Positions 42,191 through 50,414 of a stretch of DNA of 64,000 bases are shown here, one piece after another. Made by a program: the position numbers and the translations under genes. The notes beneath the pieces were generated by a model that saw nothing but the letters and a program-made list of their open reading frames with translations, was not told where the DNA came from and made no database searches. Every line of letters begins with the position of its first letter. The first letter of the stretch is position 1. Source of the stretch: Pseudomonas sp. ANT_H4 (GTDB taxonomy: Bacteria; Pseudomonadota; Gammaproteobacteria; Pseudomonadales; Pseudomonadaceae); contig NZ_VOBG01000009.1 of NCBI RefSeq assembly GCF_008369295.1, positions 1-64,000 of the forward strand, read 5' to 3'.

Positions 42191-42682
42191 ATGAAAATCC
42201 GCAAAGTATTGGTAGTGCTGATGGGGCTTTGTGGCTTGTTACCACTGATTGGTATGGCTTCTGAAGCCACCGATGCAGTGTTGGAAGTGGCCGCCACCCG
42301 GATGTCAACGGTTGTACGCGTTAATGGTCAAAACGTCCCAGTGATTTATGTTGGCCAGGCTGATGGCTGTGACTCAGTAGCCATTCAACATGCTGCCGAT
42401 CGGTACGAGCACTTTCGTGTGTGTGACAACCGGGTAATTCCGCGCAACACGGTATCCCCCAGTTGGACAGAAGAAGATGGCGGCCGGGCGGTACTAGCCG
42501 CCGTGGTCAGCAATTCGATCTTGTATGGCGAAGCAAGTCAGACCGACTCGAACGGCTACCTCATTTCAGCCCGCACATTGGGTGGCTTGAGGAACGATTG
42601 TAGAAATGTTGAAGTCATCATCAGCTATGACGGGGACCTGGTCGACAGGGCTCTGAAAAGCGTATGTGGCAAAAGTAGATAA
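42191..42682 (+). CDS. secreted protein, 163 aa
   Basis: MKIRKVLVVLMGLCGLLPLI is a signal peptide, cleaved near MAS. The mature part (about 140 residues) has four cysteines (GCDSV, RVCDN, DCRNV, VCGKS), probably two disulfides, which fits with the plasmid's DsbC-type isomerase. Unrecognised. Starts 28 nt after the methylase-like gene. Confidence 0.7.
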   Translation: MKIRKVLVVLMGLCGLLPLIGMASEATDAVLEVAATRMSTVVRVNGQNVPVIYVGQADGCDSVAIQHAADRYEHFRVCDNRVIPRNTVSPSWTEEDGGRAVLAAVVSNSILYGEASQTDSNGYLISARTLGGLRNDCRNVEVIISYDGDLVDRALKSVCGKSR

Positions 42683-42691
42683 GGCAATACC

Positions 42692-42719
42692 AACCCACCT
42701 GTCTTATGGTGGGTTTTTT
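42692..42719 (+). terminator. intrinsic terminator
   Basis: AACCCACC and GGTGGGTT with TTTTTT tail. Confidence 0.92.
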
Positions 42720-42728
42720 ATGCGTTTC

Positions 42729-42742
42729 TGTTGGACATCTCC
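42729..42742 (+). promoter_or_regulatory. CATCTCC leader box, 42.7 kb
   Basis: TGTTGGACATCTCC directly after the terminator and 48 nt before ATG 42791; CTTTCAGGAGAG follows. Confidence 0.6.
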
Positions 42743-42790
42743 AAGTACCAGGCCTTCGCAACGTCTGGCCCAACTTTCAGGAGAGTCATA

Positions 42791-43306
42791 ATGCAAAACG
42801 CAATCAAAACAGCTGTAAGCCAACAAGAAGTGCTGGACGGTTTCGATCAGGCGAAGCTCCCGATCGATCGCGATTCCATTCGTTCCCGCCGGCTGCTGCG
42901 GCTGATTGAGCTGGTCGAGGTCCTCAGAACCCCTAATCAGCAACGGACCATGTGGCAAATGCTGCTTGATGCTGGTGCTAACCCGGACTACATCCTCATG
43001 CGCGACTGTGACGATGATGTGCAAAATGGCCGCCGTCCGGCGATCCAGGTTCGGATAAATACCCTCAAACACCGCGGTTTCGTGGTGTTAGGGTACGATG
43101 CTGATGATCGAGGATTCAAACTCCTTTTGCAGGATGAAGGCACGTCGATTGCTCGCATCACTGTCGATAAGGTCAGCGTGCGCAAGTTCGCCGAAGTCCT
43201 AGAGGATCTTGTTGACGACGGTATTCGCCCTTTGACGCACCCCTCCGCCAACAAGGCGGTGTCCTCCAACGCTGTCATTCAGGGTGACTATCTGCTTCGT
43301 CCTTAA
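42791..43306 (+). CDS. hypothetical protein, 171 aa
   Basis: Unrecognised (MQNAIKTAVSQQEVLDGFDQ). Helical first half with RSRRLLRLIELVEVLRTP, then a beta-rich part (FVVLGYDADDRGFKLLLQDE). TTTCAGGAG before ATG 42791. A single-gene unit bounded by a leader box and a terminator. Confidence 0.65.
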   Translation: MQNAIKTAVSQQEVLDGFDQAKLPIDRDSIRSRRLLRLIELVEVLRTPNQQRTMWQMLLDAGANPDYILMRDCDDDVQNGRRPAIQVRINTLKHRGFVVLGYDADDRGFKLLLQDEGTSIARITVDKVSVRKFAEVLEDLVDDGIRPLTHPSANKAVSSNAVIQGDYLLRP

Positions 43307-43321
43307 AACGTTACACCCAAG

Positions 43322-43349
43322 CCCACTCTGACAGGAGTGGGTTTTTTAT
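43322..43349 (+). terminator. intrinsic terminator
   Basis: GCCCACTC and GAGTGGGT around TGACAG, then TTTTTT. Confidence 0.92.
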
Positions 43350-43413
43350 TTGCTGACTGCCCGAGCTGACACTTACGCAGAGGATGTGGAGTGCGCAATT
43401 CTTACGGGCACAA

Positions 43414-43442
43414 AAAACCGCTGACCGAATGGCCAGCGGTGG
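43414..43442 (-). terminator. intrinsic terminator (leftward)
   Basis: ACCGCTG and CAGCGGT; reading leftward followed by TTTTTTG. It ends the gene at 43462. Confidence 0.85.
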
Positions 43443-43461
43443 GTGCAACATTGTTCAGCGA

Positions 43462-44031
43462 TCAACTGCTGTGCGTATGGAACGTAACCTCATCCATGCA
43501 AGCGAAGAGGGTGCCGACGCGCTCTTGGAACAGGTGCAAGGCTATTTGCGTGAAGCGTACCTTTATGTCATCCGAGGGTGCATCATCAAAAGTGAAACTG
43601 ACCTTACCGCCGTACTTGCCTTGGTTGTACTGCTGATGGATATCGACAGTTGCCAGCACCTTTCCTTTCTGCTTGATGTGCCGCCCTTGGAATTCGAAGG
43701 CGCACGTCTTGATCAATTCACGTGCCTTGGCGGCGGTGATCGATTTGATGTCCGCATCCCCGTCAGGCAGCAGAGTAATTTCGTAGGTTTGCACTTTCTC
43801 GAACGAGTTGAGTACACATTCAACGAATTCGGTCGCCCGCGGGTGCAAACCAATAGAGGCGAGGTGCGTGCCGTTCTCTCGGATGACCCAGACGTAGCGA
43901 CCACCCACAGTGCCAGTGTTGACCAGGTGATCGCGATCGAACTGATAGAAGTCCTGGCGGTAGCCGGTGAGGATGCACTGCTGGGATTCAACGATAGCGG
44001 TCATGCGATCAAAGACGTTCTGAAACTTCAT
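43462..44031 (-). CDS. hypothetical protein, 189 aa
   Basis: Unrecognised (MKFQNVFDRMTAIVESQQCI). Mixed alpha/beta: strands YVWVIRENGTHLASIGL and YEITLLPDGDADIKSITA, then KARELIKTCAFEFQGRHIKQ. TTTCAGGAGATGAACC before the ATG. Upstream (minus strand) TGTTGCATCACG resembles a degenerate leader box. Confidence 0.65.
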   Translation of the reverse strand: MKFQNVFDRMTAIVESQQCILTGYRQDFYQFDRDHLVNTGTVGGRYVWVIRENGTHLASIGLHPRATEFVECVLNSFEKVQTYEITLLPDGDADIKSITAAKARELIKTCAFEFQGRHIKQKGKVLATVDIHQQYNQGKYGGKVSFTFDDAPSDDIKVRFTQIALHLFQERVGTLFACMDEVTFHTHSS

Positions 44032-44170
44032 GGTTCATCTCCTGAAAGGTTTGCGTTACCCATCGTGATGCAACACATGCGCGTACAAACCTGAGTGCCC
44101 CCGGGCGACGTGTATTCCGCTGTTCGTCATATCTGATTGCAAGTTCAATCAATCAGGAAACTCCCCCAGA

Positions 44171-44668
44171 ATGAAAACTCCAAAAGGCTTTGTTTCGGTA
44201 ACCCACCTTCAAGATCTGCTGACGGCTCTCATTGCGCACGACAATGAACTCGATGAGGCTGAGCGTCCCCCAGTAGGTGATGATTACAACGACATCTACA
44301 ACATGTCTGTCGCCAAACTGAGTGGGTTGATCAACGATGCGTGCTCGGCTTCCCCAGAGGAGATTAGCAGCGCTGAAACGATCACCAGTAACCAGGTTTG
44401 CACCGAACCCCAAACCCAACCGACCTATCAGGTTGGCGCTGTATTGATGGCAATTGTTTTGCGCATTCACCTCGCTGACGCGCGTGCGCTTGTAACCGCG
44501 TATGAGCGGTGCTGGCAGGAGCAAGCTAACGGTAATACCGGGAGCCAGAATAGAGTCAGCGATGACTTTGCCAAGCTCACCCAGGAAATCGCCGGCAGGA
44601 TGGTGGCGAGTGATAGGCAGTACGTGGAAAAGCTGTTGGCGCCCCCGCTGTTAAAGCAGACGGTTTAA
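44171..44668 (+). CDS. hypothetical protein, 165 aa
   Basis: Unrecognised helical protein (MKTPKGFVSVTHLQDLLTAL), with a hydrophobic but short helix (VGAVLMAIVLRIHLADARAL) that is more likely buried than membrane-spanning. ATCAGGAAACTCCCCCAGA precedes the ATG. Upstream TGTTCGTCATATC is a poor match to the leader box. Confidence 0.6.
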   Translation: MKTPKGFVSVTHLQDLLTALIAHDNELDEAERPPVGDDYNDIYNMSVAKLSGLINDACSASPEEISSAETITSNQVCTEPQTQPTYQVGAVLMAIVLRIHLADARALVTAYERCWQEQANGNTGSQNRVSDDFAKLTQEIAGRMVASDRQYVEKLLAPPLLKQTV

Positions 44669-44718
44669 CGCACCCTCAACCCGGCTGATTGGCCGGTTGT
44701 TTCTATTTTGTGTTCTTG

Positions 44719-44732
44719 TGTTCTGCATCTCT
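44719..44732 (+). promoter_or_regulatory. CATCTCC leader box, 44.7 kb
   Basis: TGTTCTGCATCTCT, 28 nt before ATG 44761; GGGGGAG is the ribosome binding site. Confidence 0.55.
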
Positions 44733-44760
44733 CTAGTACACAGATAACGGGGGAGCTCAC

Positions 44761-45438
44761 ATGTCGCACTTCTATTCGCAAAAAAAAATTGATCGCCGCA
44801 GCAAAGAGTCAATGGTCCAGTTTCTGAACGGCCATTTCCGGTACAACACCATGAACAGCTGGAACGGGTCTACCAGTTATGCACATAGCATCAAGCTGCA
44901 TAACCTGGGGCTTACGTCCGAACAACTCGACAAGGCATACGCCGTCCTCCGGACTGATATCTGGGATGAACTCGCTGTTCAGATCCAGGACTTTGTCACT
45001 CAAATGCGCGGGGCTTACACCATTGCTACCAACGGTCGTTCAGGCGGTTACCTGGTGCTGTATAGCAGTGAATGGAAAGCAACGAGCTATATGTCCTATT
45101 GCCGGTCGTGTTACCAACGGAACTATCAAGCATGTGGCAAAACCGAGGGTGATAATACCTGTGGTGCCTGCCGTGCAACCGGCGAAAAAGGTCGAGTTAA
45201 CTACGCAACGCCACCACGCCAACTCAGTGTCTCCAACGCCGGCATCGACGCCGAGCGCGATTTTGAAGACTGGTCGATGGAGCAGTTGAGAGCTCGCGTC
45301 AATGTGGTCGAAGCATTTGACAGTGCCTGTGATGACATCCGTTTGGCCTTCCTCAATATGCTTGAGCTGGACGTCGTAGAAGAAACGATCATGGTTCCTG
45401 AGAAACGCTACGTTCTCCAGGCGTCGCACGCACAATAA
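44761..45438 (+). CDS. conserved-looking protein with cysteine-rich zinc site, 225 aa
   Basis: The N-terminal half (SMVQFLNGHFRYNTMNSWNG, then SYAHSIKLHNLGL) resembles conserved hypothetical proteins I associate with phages and plasmids. A cysteine cluster at about 118-140 (YCRSCYQ, QACGKTEGD, TCGACRATGE) should bind one or two zinc ions. The C-terminal part is helical and acidic. GGGGGAG precedes ATG 44761. Function unknown; a nucleic acid-binding role is a guess. Confidence 0.7.
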   Translation: MSHFYSQKKIDRRSKESMVQFLNGHFRYNTMNSWNGSTSYAHSIKLHNLGLTSEQLDKAYAVLRTDIWDELAVQIQDFVTQMRGAYTIATNGRSGGYLVLYSSEWKATSYMSYCRSCYQRNYQACGKTEGDNTCGACRATGEKGRVNYATPPRQLSVSNAGIDAERDFEDWSMEQLRARVNVVEAFDSACDDIRLAFLNMLELDVVEETIMVPEKRYVLQASHAQ

Positions 45439-45448
45439 CCACCACGAC

Positions 45449-45477
45449 CGCTGGCCTTTTGGCTGGCGGTTTTTTTT
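45449..45477 (+). terminator. intrinsic terminator
   Basis: ACCGCTGGCC and GGCTGGCGGT around TTTT, then TTTTTTT. Confidence 0.9.
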
Positions 45478-45523
45478 GCGGGGCCGGGGGAGCGTGGTCG
45501 TTCCTATTATCATTCGAGCGGCA

Positions 45524-45552
45524 GAAAAAAGCCCCGACCGAAGTCAGGGCTG
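45524..45552 (-). terminator. intrinsic terminator (leftward)
   Basis: AGCCCCGAC and GTCAGGGCT around CGAA; reading leftward followed by TTTTTTC. Confidence 0.9.
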
Positions 45553-45579
45553 GTGGAGCGGTTAAGGGATCTGCGCAGC

Positions 45580-46458
45580 TTACGCCGTCACAGGTTTGGT
45601 GATCTGTTCGAGAATGTCATCGAGCATCATGCTCGACAGGCCCTTCAGATCATCGTCGTCATTCAGAAGCCGTGCACGCAGCGTGTCCAGGAAGGTGTCG
45701 AGTTGAGTGCGAGTGTGTAGTTGAACGGACATCGTCAGTAGACGCCAGGTCAATTCAGTTTCGGCTTCAAGGTTATCAGTGCGGTTGATGTAGTCCTTGA
45801 GGAAATCCAGGATTTCCGCGGTCCACGGTATCAAACCGAGATCGTCATCAGCCACGTCGTCAATCGACAGTTGATTACCGTAGCCAGCATTCAAACTCTC
45901 GGAGACGGCTTCCAGCGCCGGCGTCAGGGTTTCCCAGTCATAGCCTTCATCTTCAGCTGACTGCTGATTCAGTTTATGGAGGGTACTCAGGGCCCTGTAT
46001 TTGGCTGGAAACAAAAAGTCCATCACAGCATTAGGCCCTTGTGCAACGGCCACAGAGAGTCGTCCAACAACCCCTTTCACTTCGTTCAGTTCAGGGTTGT
46101 CATAAGCCTTGGCGAGCACTTGCAGAAGGGCATCTTCGATAGCCGTCGGCGTATCTTCCTTTGGAGAGAGAACCTTCATCTTGAGGAATTCGAGCATCAC
46201 CGGTTCACCCCAGCTGTTATTGCAGTGGAACGCGTCGCCGACCCAATGGCCTTCGTCGATGTTTGTACCCGTAATGATGGTTGCGCAGCGGCCTTGATGC
46301 CCCCAGAAAAGTTGCAGCACCTGGTCATCGACCATCGGTTCCGTGGGCTCAAACTGCACGGGGCAGCATTCCGTTAACCCTGATGGCAAGGTCAGAAGTA
46401 CGTGACACGCGGCACCGGCGATGCGGAGGACGCTGTTGCGATTGTTCGAGTGAGTCAT
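45580..46458 (-). CDS. hypothetical protein, 292 aa
   Basis: Unrecognised. The N-terminal third is beta-like with cysteines (GAACHVLLTLPSGLTECCPV; FHCNNSWGEPVMLEFLKMKV); the rest is acidic and helical. CAGGGGATACCC before ATG 46458 decides the start, though the frame is open far upstream. No signal peptide. Single-gene unit with its own terminator. Confidence 0.65.
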   Translation of the reverse strand: MTHSNNRNSVLRIAGAACHVLLTLPSGLTECCPVQFEPTEPMVDDQVLQLFWGHQGRCATIITGTNIDEGHWVGDAFHCNNSWGEPVMLEFLKMKVLSPKEDTPTAIEDALLQVLAKAYDNPELNEVKGVVGRLSVAVAQGPNAVMDFLFPAKYRALSTLHKLNQQSAEDEGYDWETLTPALEAVSESLNAGYGNQLSIDDVADDDLGLIPWTAEILDFLKDYINRTDNLEAETELTWRLLTMSVQLHTRTQLDTFLDTLRARLLNDDDDLKGLSSMMLDDILEQITKPVTA

Positions 46459-46746
46459 GGGTATCCCCTGAATAGAAGTTGAACGTGCATCACAGGGATG
46501 CACAACAGGGGCGTGTAGCGGGGAGCCCCCTTTCCTGTTGGGTGCCTTTGGCATTTGTTCGCGCTCCGGGTCGACATGGCCATGGCGCGGGTCAGCGACA
46601 AACGCGAGTGCATTGCTCGCCGGCCTGGATGGCAAAACAAGGCATGCAGGTAGGGGAAACCTCCGCTAGAATCCCTTTTTAGCGACATGCAATTAACAGT
46701 CAGAGATTCACCGGCCGGACTGAGGCCTGGACCTGCGGAGTCAACC

Positions 46747-47754
46747 ATGAGTACGCACGACGACCTGTTCAGAACAGACGCCATCGCTTGGGATTCCGAT
46801 CCTAAGACAACCTTTGAGCAGTGGATGAGCCAACAGCCAGGCCGTGGTACCTCGCGTGCCCGTATCAGAATTTCATCAGCTGAGGTCTACCGAGCACAAT
46901 GGGGTCGTTTTGTCGACTGGATTGAGCAAAAGAGCATTAAATTGAGCGAAGTGGATTCAATAATCATCAGCGAATTCTTAGAAGGCCTGAACATAAATCG
47001 CCCGCAGCGCGACCGGTACCGCAAGTTGATACAGCGAGTGCTAGCTGACCTGATCAAAAACACAGCTGAAGTTGGCTTTCTGAACCCTGCTGCGCAGGCG
47101 GTGCGCGAAGAAGGAGCAAAATGGAAGGAAGCAGACGGGAACCTACCAACCAGCTTTCTCAAGCCAGCGGAACGAGCTTTGCTTGCCACACACCTAAATT
47201 CTGCGATCACTGCACACAAAGAGCGTGATCAGTGGCGTGAGGCTCGCGATCGGGCAATTGTCGGGTTATGCGTCGGGGCTGGTCTCAAAGTATCGGAGAT
47301 CGTGCCCTTGACTGTTAATTGCATCTACTTGGGTGACGAGAATTGGATCAACCTTGGCGACAAGAACTCTCAATTTACCCATCGAACCCGGCCGTTTTCC
47401 TATGCCGTTCAAGCGCTCAAGACCTGGTTGCATCATCGAGCTCGGATGGCCACAGAGGGCAATCTGTTATTCCCCTCGGACATCAAGCCCATTGTGAAAA
47501 ACGGGAAACCCGTTACCAGCATTCACCCATCCACGCTGGTGCGTATCACTGAGGCGATGATCGAGGAATCCGGAGTTAAGGCCTTACGAGGCGAGGCTCA
47601 TCGCGCAAGCCCACAAACCTTGCGTAACTCGTTCGCCGCAGAACTTTTTGAACAGGGAGAGTCGCCAGAGCACGTCGCCGATCGCATGGGCTTCGCACAT
47701 ATCGTTTCGGCAGAACGGCTGTTCACTTCCTGGGACATGTGGCGAAACAGCTGA
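46747..47754 (+). CDS. tyrosine recombinase homologue with degenerate active site
   Basis: A 335-residue protein with the two-domain layout of XerC/D-type recombinases: an N-terminal SAM-like core-binding domain (residues about 40-120) and a catalytic-like domain. The active site is altered: GAGLKVSEIVPL has Lys where catalytic Arg I is expected, SPQTLRNSFAAELFEQG lacks the His of HxxR while keeping Arg, and the C-terminal ERLFTSW has Phe where the nucleophilic Tyr should be. It may bind DNA without recombining it. GGAG before ATG 46747. Confidence 0.82.
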   Translation: MSTHDDLFRTDAIAWDSDPKTTFEQWMSQQPGRGTSRARIRISSAEVYRAQWGRFVDWIEQKSIKLSEVDSIIISEFLEGLNINRPQRDRYRKLIQRVLADLIKNTAEVGFLNPAAQAVREEGAKWKEADGNLPTSFLKPAERALLATHLNSAITAHKERDQWREARDRAIVGLCVGAGLKVSEIVPLTVNCIYLGDENWINLGDKNSQFTHRTRPFSYAVQALKTWLHHRARMATEGNLLFPSDIKPIVKNGKPVTSIHPSTLVRITEAMIEESGVKALRGEAHRASPQTLRNSFAAELFEQGESPEHVADRMGFAHIVSAERLFTSWDMWRNS

Positions 47755-47811
47755 AAAGCACCGAACAATGGAAAATCAAACTAGCAGCGGAGCTGGCTCC
47801 GCTGCGACTGA

Positions 47812-48684
47812 TTACGATCGGCCGGCCGTGCCGGAGATCGGCAAATCTCCCAACAGCTTGAGGCCTGTAGTTTTGACGAAGGCAGCGTAATCCATCGGCC
47901 GCTCAACGCGTGTTTCAGCGTTTGGAAGCACGTAAGCCCATGCACGTTTCGATGAAGCGTCATAGACCAACTTGAACAACCGAGTTGGTACCCAAACATT
48001 GTTTTCGCCAATCGTGGTGTACCCAGGATCGAAAATCGGACCAGTGAACACGTACACACTCCCACCGGCACGTTGGGCAAACTTTCGGACATCCGCCTCG
48101 ACCTTGCTCCATGCACCTCGATTATTTTGTGACGACTGGGGCACCATGTTCGACAAGGCAAAAGACTGAGCCATTGCGCGTGCGTTTGATGAGTCCCCAG
48201 CCGGACTTTGGTGACCTCGATCGAACCCAGAGCCACGATAATCGCTCAATTCCGCCCGGCCGCTCTTGGGTATTCGCGGATCGGGATAAAACTGATTAGT
48301 CCGTTCCTCCCCCTTTGCATCTCGAACTTTTGCGGCATCAAGCCTTTCAACCACAACCAATGGTGTCCGACTAGCCTGTGAAAAAAGAACCGCGAAGCTA
48401 TCCGAGCATAGGGCCATTGGCTTCATGGCCGGCGGTACACTTGCAACGCTGATCGGCCTGCCGGCTGGAAAAAGGTCGACACAACCATCGAACGAGGCCT
48501 GTTTCTGCTGACTTGAGTAGAGGGCAAGGGCTTCGCTCGGGTTGATCGTTCCGGATCGGTAGCTCCCCTTTTCTTCCTGGGCATTGGGAAACTTGATGAA
48601 ATCCATGAGGCCGCGAGCCTGCGCGGCACCGGCGGATAGCATTACTAGGGCCGAAAGCCCAGCAGCAATCTTGCTTAGCTTCAT
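47812..48684 (-). CDS. secreted non-specific DNA/RNA endonuclease (DRGH family)
   Basis: A 290-residue protein with a signal peptide (MKLSKIAAGLSALVMLSAGA, then AQA) and the DRGH motif (about 155-158; catalytic His) with downstream NMVPQSSQNNRGAW carrying the metal-binding Asn. This is the Serratia nuclease/NUC1 fold. It cuts DNA and RNA without sequence preference outside the cytoplasm. On a conjugative plasmid it may degrade extracellular or competing DNA; no immunity protein is seen beside it. Confidence 0.92.
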   Translation of the reverse strand: MKLSKIAAGLSALVMLSAGAAQARGLMDFIKFPNAQEEKGSYRSGTINPSEALALYSSQQKQASFDGCVDLFPAGRPISVASVPPAMKPMALCSDSFAVLFSQASRTPLVVVERLDAAKVRDAKGEERTNQFYPDPRIPKSGRAELSDYRGSGFDRGHQSPAGDSSNARAMAQSFALSNMVPQSSQNNRGAWSKVEADVRKFAQRAGGSVYVFTGPIFDPGYTTIGENNVWVPTRLFKLVYDASSKRAWAYVLPNAETRVERPMDYAAFVKTTGLKLLGDLPISGTAGRS

Positions 48685-49172
48685 GAGTGAGTTCTTCGAT
48701 ATTGATTGACGAAATACAGACCGCAGGACCGGTTAACGCCGGATCTGCGCATCGTCAGTAATGAATTTGGCAAAAGGCAAGGGTAGAGCGGGGGAGAGGG
48801 GGGACTACAGGCAAAGCCGAGGTCCAAAAGATCGGGTAAAGGCATGATCAACTACCAGCCGAATGGAAAATGAAGCATATCAGGTACGCATATCAAAACT
48901 CACTACGTCCAATTAGTTCTTCTCAAATGCCAGAAACCACAAGGCCCACTACACGTAGCGGGCCTTGTGGTCGCAAGTTCAACCTTTCGGTTGATTTCCC
49001 AGCCTTTCAGGAGATTGGGTCGTTTGAGGCGTTTCCGCCTGCTTGGGGCCTATTAAACACACAATTTTAAATACATGCAACACGCTCCTATAAGATTTTT
49101 TTCATTTACGGTCAGCACACTTCACATCGTTTCCAAGCTGTCGCGGGGGCCAAAAGCCAGTGAGGCTCCCTT
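48685..49172. other. intergenic region with several hairpins
   Basis: About 490 nt. It holds the very strong hairpin at 48937-48971 and smaller ones, CAACC-TTTC-GGTTG (about 48978) and AGGCG-TTTC-CGCCT (about 49028), with a CTTTCAGGAG site at 49003 that is not followed by a start codon. It may contain a small RNA, a leader relic, or a DNA-processing site. Confidence 0.4.
48937..48971. repeat. long perfect inverted repeat
   Basis: ACCACAAGGCCC (48937-48948) and its exact complement GGGCCTTGTGGT (48960-48971) enclose A-CTAC-AC-GTAG-C, which itself pairs, so almost all 35 nt can form one hairpin. No T run follows on either strand, which is unusual for a terminator. Confidence 0.75.
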
Positions 49173-49722
49173 ATGAGAGATTCTAATCTGACACAGATCA
49201 AACCTTTTAGTATCAATAATGGATTGGAAACGGCAAAATTTGACAGTATCCCGTACTACATTAACCGTGCTGCCCGCCCTTTCCATGAGGATCTTCAAAT
49301 GAAGCTTTTCTATTCCGACAAATTTTCTGAACCTCAAGGGGGGTCCCCCTATTCGGCGATGCTCGCCTTCTTGGTTCTCTACTGCGTTTGCACTGGGAAT
49401 TGGCTTTTGGATTGGTGGGACTGCGGGGCACGAAATCTACAGCGACTGGTGGGTGGGAACCTTCCTAGGAATTTTGCCAACGTCAGGCAGATATAAGATC
49501 AGAATCGGAAGGTTGCGAGCGTTGCTGCTGGTTATATTCGCAGTTGCAGCTCTTTACTACGCCAAAGGGCTTATCGAGCTTTTAATCCCATTCGCTCCTA
49601 CGGAACAACTCGGCACAATCGAAATTCTTGTCGCTCTGGGTGCGGAGATATTCATCGGTTTGATCTGCGTGAATTTGGTTGGTCAGTACCTTTGGAAAGG
49701 GTTCAAAGTTAACCTCTTCTGA
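49173..49722 (+). pseudogene. membrane protein gene with an apparent frameshift
   Basis: GAGG then ATG 49173 opens MRDSNLTQIKPFSINNGLET, through FSEPQGGSPYSAMLAFLVLY. That frame then becomes unlikely (CVCTGNWLLDWWDCG) while another takes over as a good membrane protein (TAFALGIGFWIGGTAGHEIY) and runs to 49722 with two more helices (RALLLVIFAVAALYY and LGAEIFIGLICVNLVGQYLW). A single shift near 49375-49390 would give about 183 residues. It may be a real mutation or a sequence error. Unrecognised family. Confidence 0.65.
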
Positions 49723-49780
49723 CCACCGGAAGGTACGCACGCCTGCGGTTTACGTGTACCACCTTTCACTTATGTTTGGG

Positions 49781-49794
49781 TGCACAACATCTCC
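49781..49794 (+). promoter_or_regulatory. CATCTCC leader box, 49.8 kb
   Basis: TGCACAACATCTCC, 46 nt before ATG 49841. The ribosome binding region CAGGAGATG contains GGAGATG, the exact complement of CATCTCC. Confidence 0.55.
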
Positions 49795-49840
49795 GAATAC
49801 CAGGTCCACGCGAGGCCTGCTCAACTTCAGGAGATGCACC

Positions 49841-50404
49841 ATGAATACACAGAAAATTGTTCCAGCTCAGGTTGTAGTACTGCTGGTCGAAAACCGCGCA
49901 CAGGCAACGATTCTCGCAGCACTTCGTCACTATCAGCATGCACTGATCGGTAACCGGCCTGGCTTAACTGAGTTCATTGATATTGCATCCGATAGTGGAG
50001 CTGTTCTGCCGCTGTCCGCCGATGAAATTGGCGATCTCTGCGAAAAAGTCAATTTTGGTGCTCAACTTGACCAGGTACAGGATTTCATCGACTGGTCGAC
50101 GCCTCACAAGGCGGCATTCACGCGATTGATCGAGCAGATGAACAACCAAGGCTGGCGCTCCGCCCGCGTGCACAACGGCGAATACTGGACAGATCTCTCC
50201 GCCGGTATGACACCAGAAGCGATCTACAAAAATCACCTTGGGGAGCTGGATCTTCAGATTGAGTTCTCGCTCAAACTGGACCCTTCCAACACCGGACAAT
50301 GGCAGTTCGCTCCAAAAGGCTCTGTCGGCCTAACTTGTTTCGGTGGTTCGCATGCCTTTGTGGCCGCTACAAATGCTGCAACCACCAGCGTTTTCGGTGA
50401 GTGA
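49841..50404 (+). CDS. hypothetical protein, 187 aa
   Basis: Unrecognised soluble protein (MNTQKIVPAQVVVLLVENRA). Helical first half; the second half (GWRSARVHNGEYWTDLSAGM, TPEAIYKNHLG) looks like a small enzyme-like or binding domain but no motif is named. CTTCAGGAGATGCACC precedes the ATG. The next gene follows after 10 nt. Confidence 0.65.
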   Translation: MNTQKIVPAQVVVLLVENRAQATILAALRHYQHALIGNRPGLTEFIDIASDSGAVLPLSADEIGDLCEKVNFGAQLDQVQDFIDWSTPHKAAFTRLIEQMNNQGWRSARVHNGEYWTDLSAGMTPEAIYKNHLGELDLQIEFSLKLDPSNTGQWQFAPKGSVGLTCFGGSHAFVAATNAATTSVFGE

Positions 50405-50414
50405 GGTGGCCGGT

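Noticed and set aside
44034..44040. CATCTCC on the plus strand
   Set aside because: It is only the complement of the GGAGATG ribosome binding site of the leftward gene at 44031.
46747..47754. Functional integrase marking an integrative element
   Set aside because: Key catalytic residues appear to be missing and no attachment-site repeats or tRNA are seen nearby.
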